Assembly (NCBI RefSeq): GCF_027594745.1 | Contig: NZ_CP110854.1 | Coordinates: 2,398,501 to 2,462,500 of the forward strand | Source: Saprospira grandis | GTDB lineage: Bacteria; Bacteroidota; Bacteroidia; Chitinophagales; Saprospiraceae | Direction of reading: 5' to 3' | Length of the DNA stretch: 64,000 bases | In this document: positions 61,376 through 64,000 of the stretch, one piece after another | Layout: every line of letters begins with the position of its first letter | Position numbering within the stretch: the first letter of the stretch is position 1 | Position numbers and translations under genes: made by a program | Notes under the pieces: model-generated | What the model was told of the DNA's origin: nothing | The model's input: the letters and a program-made list of their open reading frames with translations, nothing else | Databases searched by the model: none

Positions 61376-62698
61376 TTATCCTTCTACAGTGCTTTTCTTC
61401 AAAAACTCTTTGATGGCTTTAGAAGTCATTGACTTAGGACGCTCTAGTGGCATACCGAGGGCACGAGACCAAACGCCGGCGGCCAAAACACCCATGGCGC
61501 GAGACACACCAAAAAGTACGGTGTAGAAGCTAAACTCTTTGAGGCCGTAGTGCATGAGTAGCGCACCAGAGTGAGCATCTACATTGGGCCAAGGGTTTTT
61601 CACTTTGCCCAAATCCTGAAGGATGGGAGGAACAATAGTGAAGAGCTTCCAAACGATGCTGACAATAGCGTCATCCTTGATATACTCCTCGGCAAAGTGG
61701 CGTTGAGCAATATAACGAGGATCGGGCTGGCGAAGAACCGCATGACCGTAGCCAGGAATCACCTTACCCGCTTCCAAAGTTTGGTTGATATATTCTGTAA
61801 TTTGCTCGTTGGTAGGCGTATCGGTACCTAGTTCTTCTACCATTTCCAAGATCCATTTGATCACCTCTTGGTTGGCCAAACCGTGAAGGGGACCAGCCAA
61901 GGCGTTCATACCGCCAGAGAGTGAGTAGTAAGGGTCGCTAAGCGTAGAACCCACCAAATGCGTGCTGTGTGCAGAGGCATTTCCACCTTCATGATCTGCA
62001 TGAATAGTGAGGTACAAACGCATCAATGACTTAAAGTCGTCATGCTCAGAAATACCAAGCATATGAGCAAAGTTAGCTCCCCAGTCTAGGCTAGGATCAG
62101 CAGCAATATGCTCATTATTGTGGAAAGTACGGCGGTAGATATAAGCCGCCAAGCGAGGAAGCTTAGCAATGAGGTTCATGCTATCTTCATAGTAAGCATC
62201 CCAATATTCATTCTTAGGCATGCCTTCCTCATAGCGCTTGGCAAAAACGCTATCGTTTTGTAGCGATAGAATTCCCATACTCAATTGAGTCATGGGGTGA
62301 GTATCTGCAGGCATAGCGTCTAGCATAGCAGTGGTGCGAGCAGGAAGTTCTCCTCTCTTCTTCCATTCTGCTGTTAGCCAGTTTACCTCCTCTTGGCTAG
62401 GAATTTCACCGACTAGCATGAGCCAGAACAATCCCTCGGGTAGAGGCTCCTTGCAGTTGGGCGCCTTGGGCAACAACTTGCGTAGCTCACGGATCGAGTA
62501 GCCCCGGAAACGGATCCCTTCATAGGCATCTAGCTCAGAAGTCTCCCAAATCATACTTTTCATGCCGCGCATACCACCATATAACTGGCGAATAGCAACT
62601 TGGTCGATAATCTTATCTCCATGTTCTTTGAGCATTGCTCGGTTTTCCTGAAAGAGCGCAGCGGCTTTCTCCGCAAATTTTTGTTTTAAGGCGTCCAT
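61376..62698 (-). CDS. Citrate synthase, mitochondrial (eukaryotic) type
   Basis: 440 residues; condenses oxaloacetate and acetyl-CoA in the TCA cycle. The sequence follows the animal/plant mitochondrial enzyme: LTIHADHEGGNASAHSTHLVGS (catalytic His), MNALAGPLHGLANQEV (second His), IPGYGHAVLR, KNPWPNVDAHSGALL (catalytic Asp), TVLFGVSRAMGVLA and RALGMPLERPKSM. The gltA-type N-terminal domain is absent. This type is known in a minority of bacteria including some Bacteroidota. Monocistronic; terminator downstream. Confidence 0.95.
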   Translation of the reverse strand: MDALKQKFAEKAAALFQENRAMLKEHGDKIIDQVAIRQLYGGMRGMKSMIWETSELDAYEGIRFRGYSIRELRKLLPKAPNCKEPLPEGLFWLMLVGEIPSQEEVNWLTAEWKKRGELPARTTAMLDAMPADTHPMTQLSMGILSLQNDSVFAKRYEEGMPKNEYWDAYYEDSMNLIAKLPRLAAYIYRRTFHNNEHIAADPSLDWGANFAHMLGISEHDDFKSLMRLYLTIHADHEGGNASAHSTHLVGSTLSDPYYSLSGGMNALAGPLHGLANQEVIKWILEMVEELGTDTPTNEQITEYINQTLEAGKVIPGYGHAVLRQPDPRYIAQRHFAEEYIKDDAIVSIVWKLFTIVPPILQDLGKVKNPWPNVDAHSGALLMHYGLKEFSFYTVLFGVSRAMGVLAAGVWSRALGMPLERPKSMTSKAIKEFLKKSTVEG

Positions 62699-62838
62699 TT
62701 GAATTTTATATTTAATATGTCATTATCAGCAATGAGCTTGATAATTTTGGTGATAATATGGATGGGGAATAAAACCAATGTAGCAACAACTATAAGTTAA
62801 AAAGGTTGTTTGTTCGGCCAATGGCTTACTCCCAAAGT

Positions 62839-63708
62839 TTACAGTCCCATTTTGAGTAGGTGCAACAAGTACTCGCCATACCCACTCTTTTTATATTTCT
62901 CGCCCAATTGGGCTAGTTGTTCCGCATCAATAAAGCCCATCTGATAGGCTACTTCTTCAATACAGCCAATCTTAAGGCCCTGACGTTGCTCAATGACCTC
63001 AATAAACTGACCCGCCTGCATCAAGGAGGCATGCGTGCCCGTATCTAACCAAGCAATTCCTCTACCCATCGGGCTGACCTTCAAACGACCCGCCTTGAGA
63101 TAGTGCAAGTTGACATCGGTAATCTCTAACTCCCCTCTAGCAGAAGGCTCCAAGTTGCGAGCAATTTCTATTACGTCATTGTCATAAAAGTAAATGCCCG
63201 GTACCGCATAATTAGATTTGGGCGTTTGGGGCTTCTCCTCAATAGAAATCGCCTGACGATCTTTATCAAATTCAACTACTCCATAACGCTCCGGATCAGA
63301 AACTGGATAGGCAAATACTAAACCGCCCTCCACTTTTGTGGCCGCCTGAAGCTGCTCGTCTAAACGATCCCCGTAAAAAATATTGTCGCCCAAAATAAGG
63401 GCTACCGAATCTCCCCCAATAAAGTCCTCCGCCAAAATAAAGGCCTGGGCAATGCCCTCCGGCTCAGGCTGCTCGATATAACTAAACTGGCAACCAATCT
63501 GACTGCCATCACCCAATAGTTTCTGGAAGTTGGGCAGGTCGTGAGGCGTAGAAATAATCAAAATTTCTCTAATCCCCGCCGACATTAAGGTCGATAAAGG
63601 ATAGTAAATCATAGGCTTATCATAAACCGGCATGAGCTGCTTACTTACCGCTAATGTCAATGGATACAAACGCGTTCCTTGCCCACCGGCTAGAATAATT
63701 CCTTTCAT
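62839..63708 (-). CDS. rfbA: Glucose-1-phosphate thymidylyltransferase RfbA
   Basis: 289 residues from the ATG at 63708; a longer frame to 63765 adds a non-homologous leader. Makes dTDP-glucose from dTTP and glucose-1-phosphate, the first step toward dTDP-rhamnose. Motifs: MKGIILAGGQGTRLYPLT (nucleotide loop), SKQLMPVYDKPMIYYPLSTLM, ALILGDNIFYGD, EEKPQTPKSNYAVPGIYFYDN, RGELEITDVN and GRGIAWLDTGTH. No rfbBCD genes are in view. It may serve the same surface glycan as the transferase at 30.4 kb (inference). Confidence 0.96.
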   Translation of the reverse strand: MKGIILAGGQGTRLYPLTLAVSKQLMPVYDKPMIYYPLSTLMSAGIREILIISTPHDLPNFQKLLGDGSQIGCQFSYIEQPEPEGIAQAFILAEDFIGGDSVALILGDNIFYGDRLDEQLQAATKVEGGLVFAYPVSDPERYGVVEFDKDRQAISIEEKPQTPKSNYAVPGIYFYDNDVIEIARNLEPSARGELEITDVNLHYLKAGRLKVSPMGRGIAWLDTGTHASLMQAGQFIEVIEQRQGLKIGCIEEVAYQMGFIDAEQLAQLGEKYKKSGYGEYLLHLLKMGL

Positions 63709-63774
63709 GATTTTATGGCTTTGTTCTCTGACTTTTGCACAAAAGTCAATATATAGATAATTCAATATTTATCC

Positions 63775-63843
63775 CAAAAAAAGCTAGCTTTTTTGAGCTA
63801 GCCCCACAGACTTTAGGCTTCTTTTAAAGCCCTACTAAAGTCT
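63775..63843 (-). terminator. Hairpins upstream of rfbA
   Basis: GCTAGCT/AGCTAGC (63783-63802) is followed on the minus strand by a T-run, so it would end a transcript entering from the right. A second hairpin, CAGACTTTAG/CTAAAGTCTG with an inner GGCTT/AAGCC, lies at 63807-63843. Confidence 0.6.
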
Positions 63844-63969
63844 GTTAAGGGCCTTTGTTTGCGCCTAAAAATAGCCATATTTGCGACATTCCGAAAACAA
63901 AAGCAAAAAAAAGTAAGCAACCTTTAGGGCCTTATTTTGTTTTGCCTACTGCATTCAAATCTCAACATT

Positions 63970-64000
63970 ATGAAAATAAAATTTAGCTCCAGCGAAAAAC
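63970..64000 (+). CDS. Start of an unidentified gene, cut by the window end
   Basis: An ATG at 63970 opens MKIKFSSSEK before the window ends. The AT-rich upstream region (CATATTTG at about 63870, one base off the -7 consensus) is compatible with a gene start. Too short to identify. Confidence 0.35.
   Translation, partial: MKIKFSSSEK

Overview
The window looks like a chromosome segment of a marine Bacteroidota, most likely Saprospiraceae and close to Saprospira. The reasons are a type IX secretion (T9SS) C-terminal sorting domain on a subtilase, a TonB/carboxypeptidase-regulatory receptor, the Bacteroidota-only small proteins DUF4295 and DUF3276, the TPR-DUF4292-EnvC gene order, and TAnnTTTG promoter boxes. 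The genus is inferred. Coding density is high and there is no phage, plasmid, rRNA or CRISPR signal.

Layout. 1-4.3 kb: 3' end of a secreted subtilase, tRNA-Arg(ACG), then rpmB-rpmG-DUF4295 and ftsY with a BASS-type transporter. 4.3-8.4 kb: alpha carbonic anhydrase, lspA, SRPBCC protein, maf, ECF sigma factor. 8.6-15.3 kb: frameshifted uvrA, DUF3276, MarR and XRE regulators, S24/LexA-like protein, lipase, SCP2 protein. 15.3-16.4 kb: gene-free repeat region with a 41-bp hairpin array. 16.4-24.5 kb: FtsX-type permease, an M20-like protein that has lost its metal ligands, a small Cys-rich membrane protein missed by size filters, a VWA membrane protein, and an LRR + HNH nuclease pair. 24.7-31.4 kb: M16 peptidase, TSP3/OmpA protein, MraY/WecA-like transferase. 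31.7-39.1 kb: frameshifted lepA, NUDIX, TPR-DUF4292-EnvC operon, hflX. 39.1-52.7 kb: repeat-rich gap, TonB receptor, a 1490-aa secreted TPR-CHAT protein, and several unrecognised envelope proteins. 52.8-64 kb: SET protein, LolC/E-like permease, rbfA, MtfA/M90-SEC-C peptidase, acyltransferase, HD protein, M19 dipeptidase, a small secreted protein, mitochondrial-type citrate synthase, rfbA.

The most striking feature is not a gene. A GC-rich element of about 115-150 bp (called the GGCC element here) occurs 23 times, plus one truncated copy, in both orientations, about once per 2.8 kb. Individual bases differ between copies but change in pairs that preserve helices. The outer helix takes three different sequences and is paired in all 21 simple copies. 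An inner long-range helix takes four sequences, and three hairpins vary compensatorily with mainly UUCG/UGCG loops. This points to a structured, dispersed and probably mobile RNA or DNA element. One copy lies in frame inside the signal-peptide region of a lipoprotein gene. A second, smaller module with a fixed CTTTAG loop is built into three of the loci. Other items worth a look are the 9-unit 41-bp hairpin array, a 165-bp MITE-like element with perfect 23-bp inverted ends, and frameshifts in uvrA and lepA. All structural statements come from reading by eye; no folding or database search was run.
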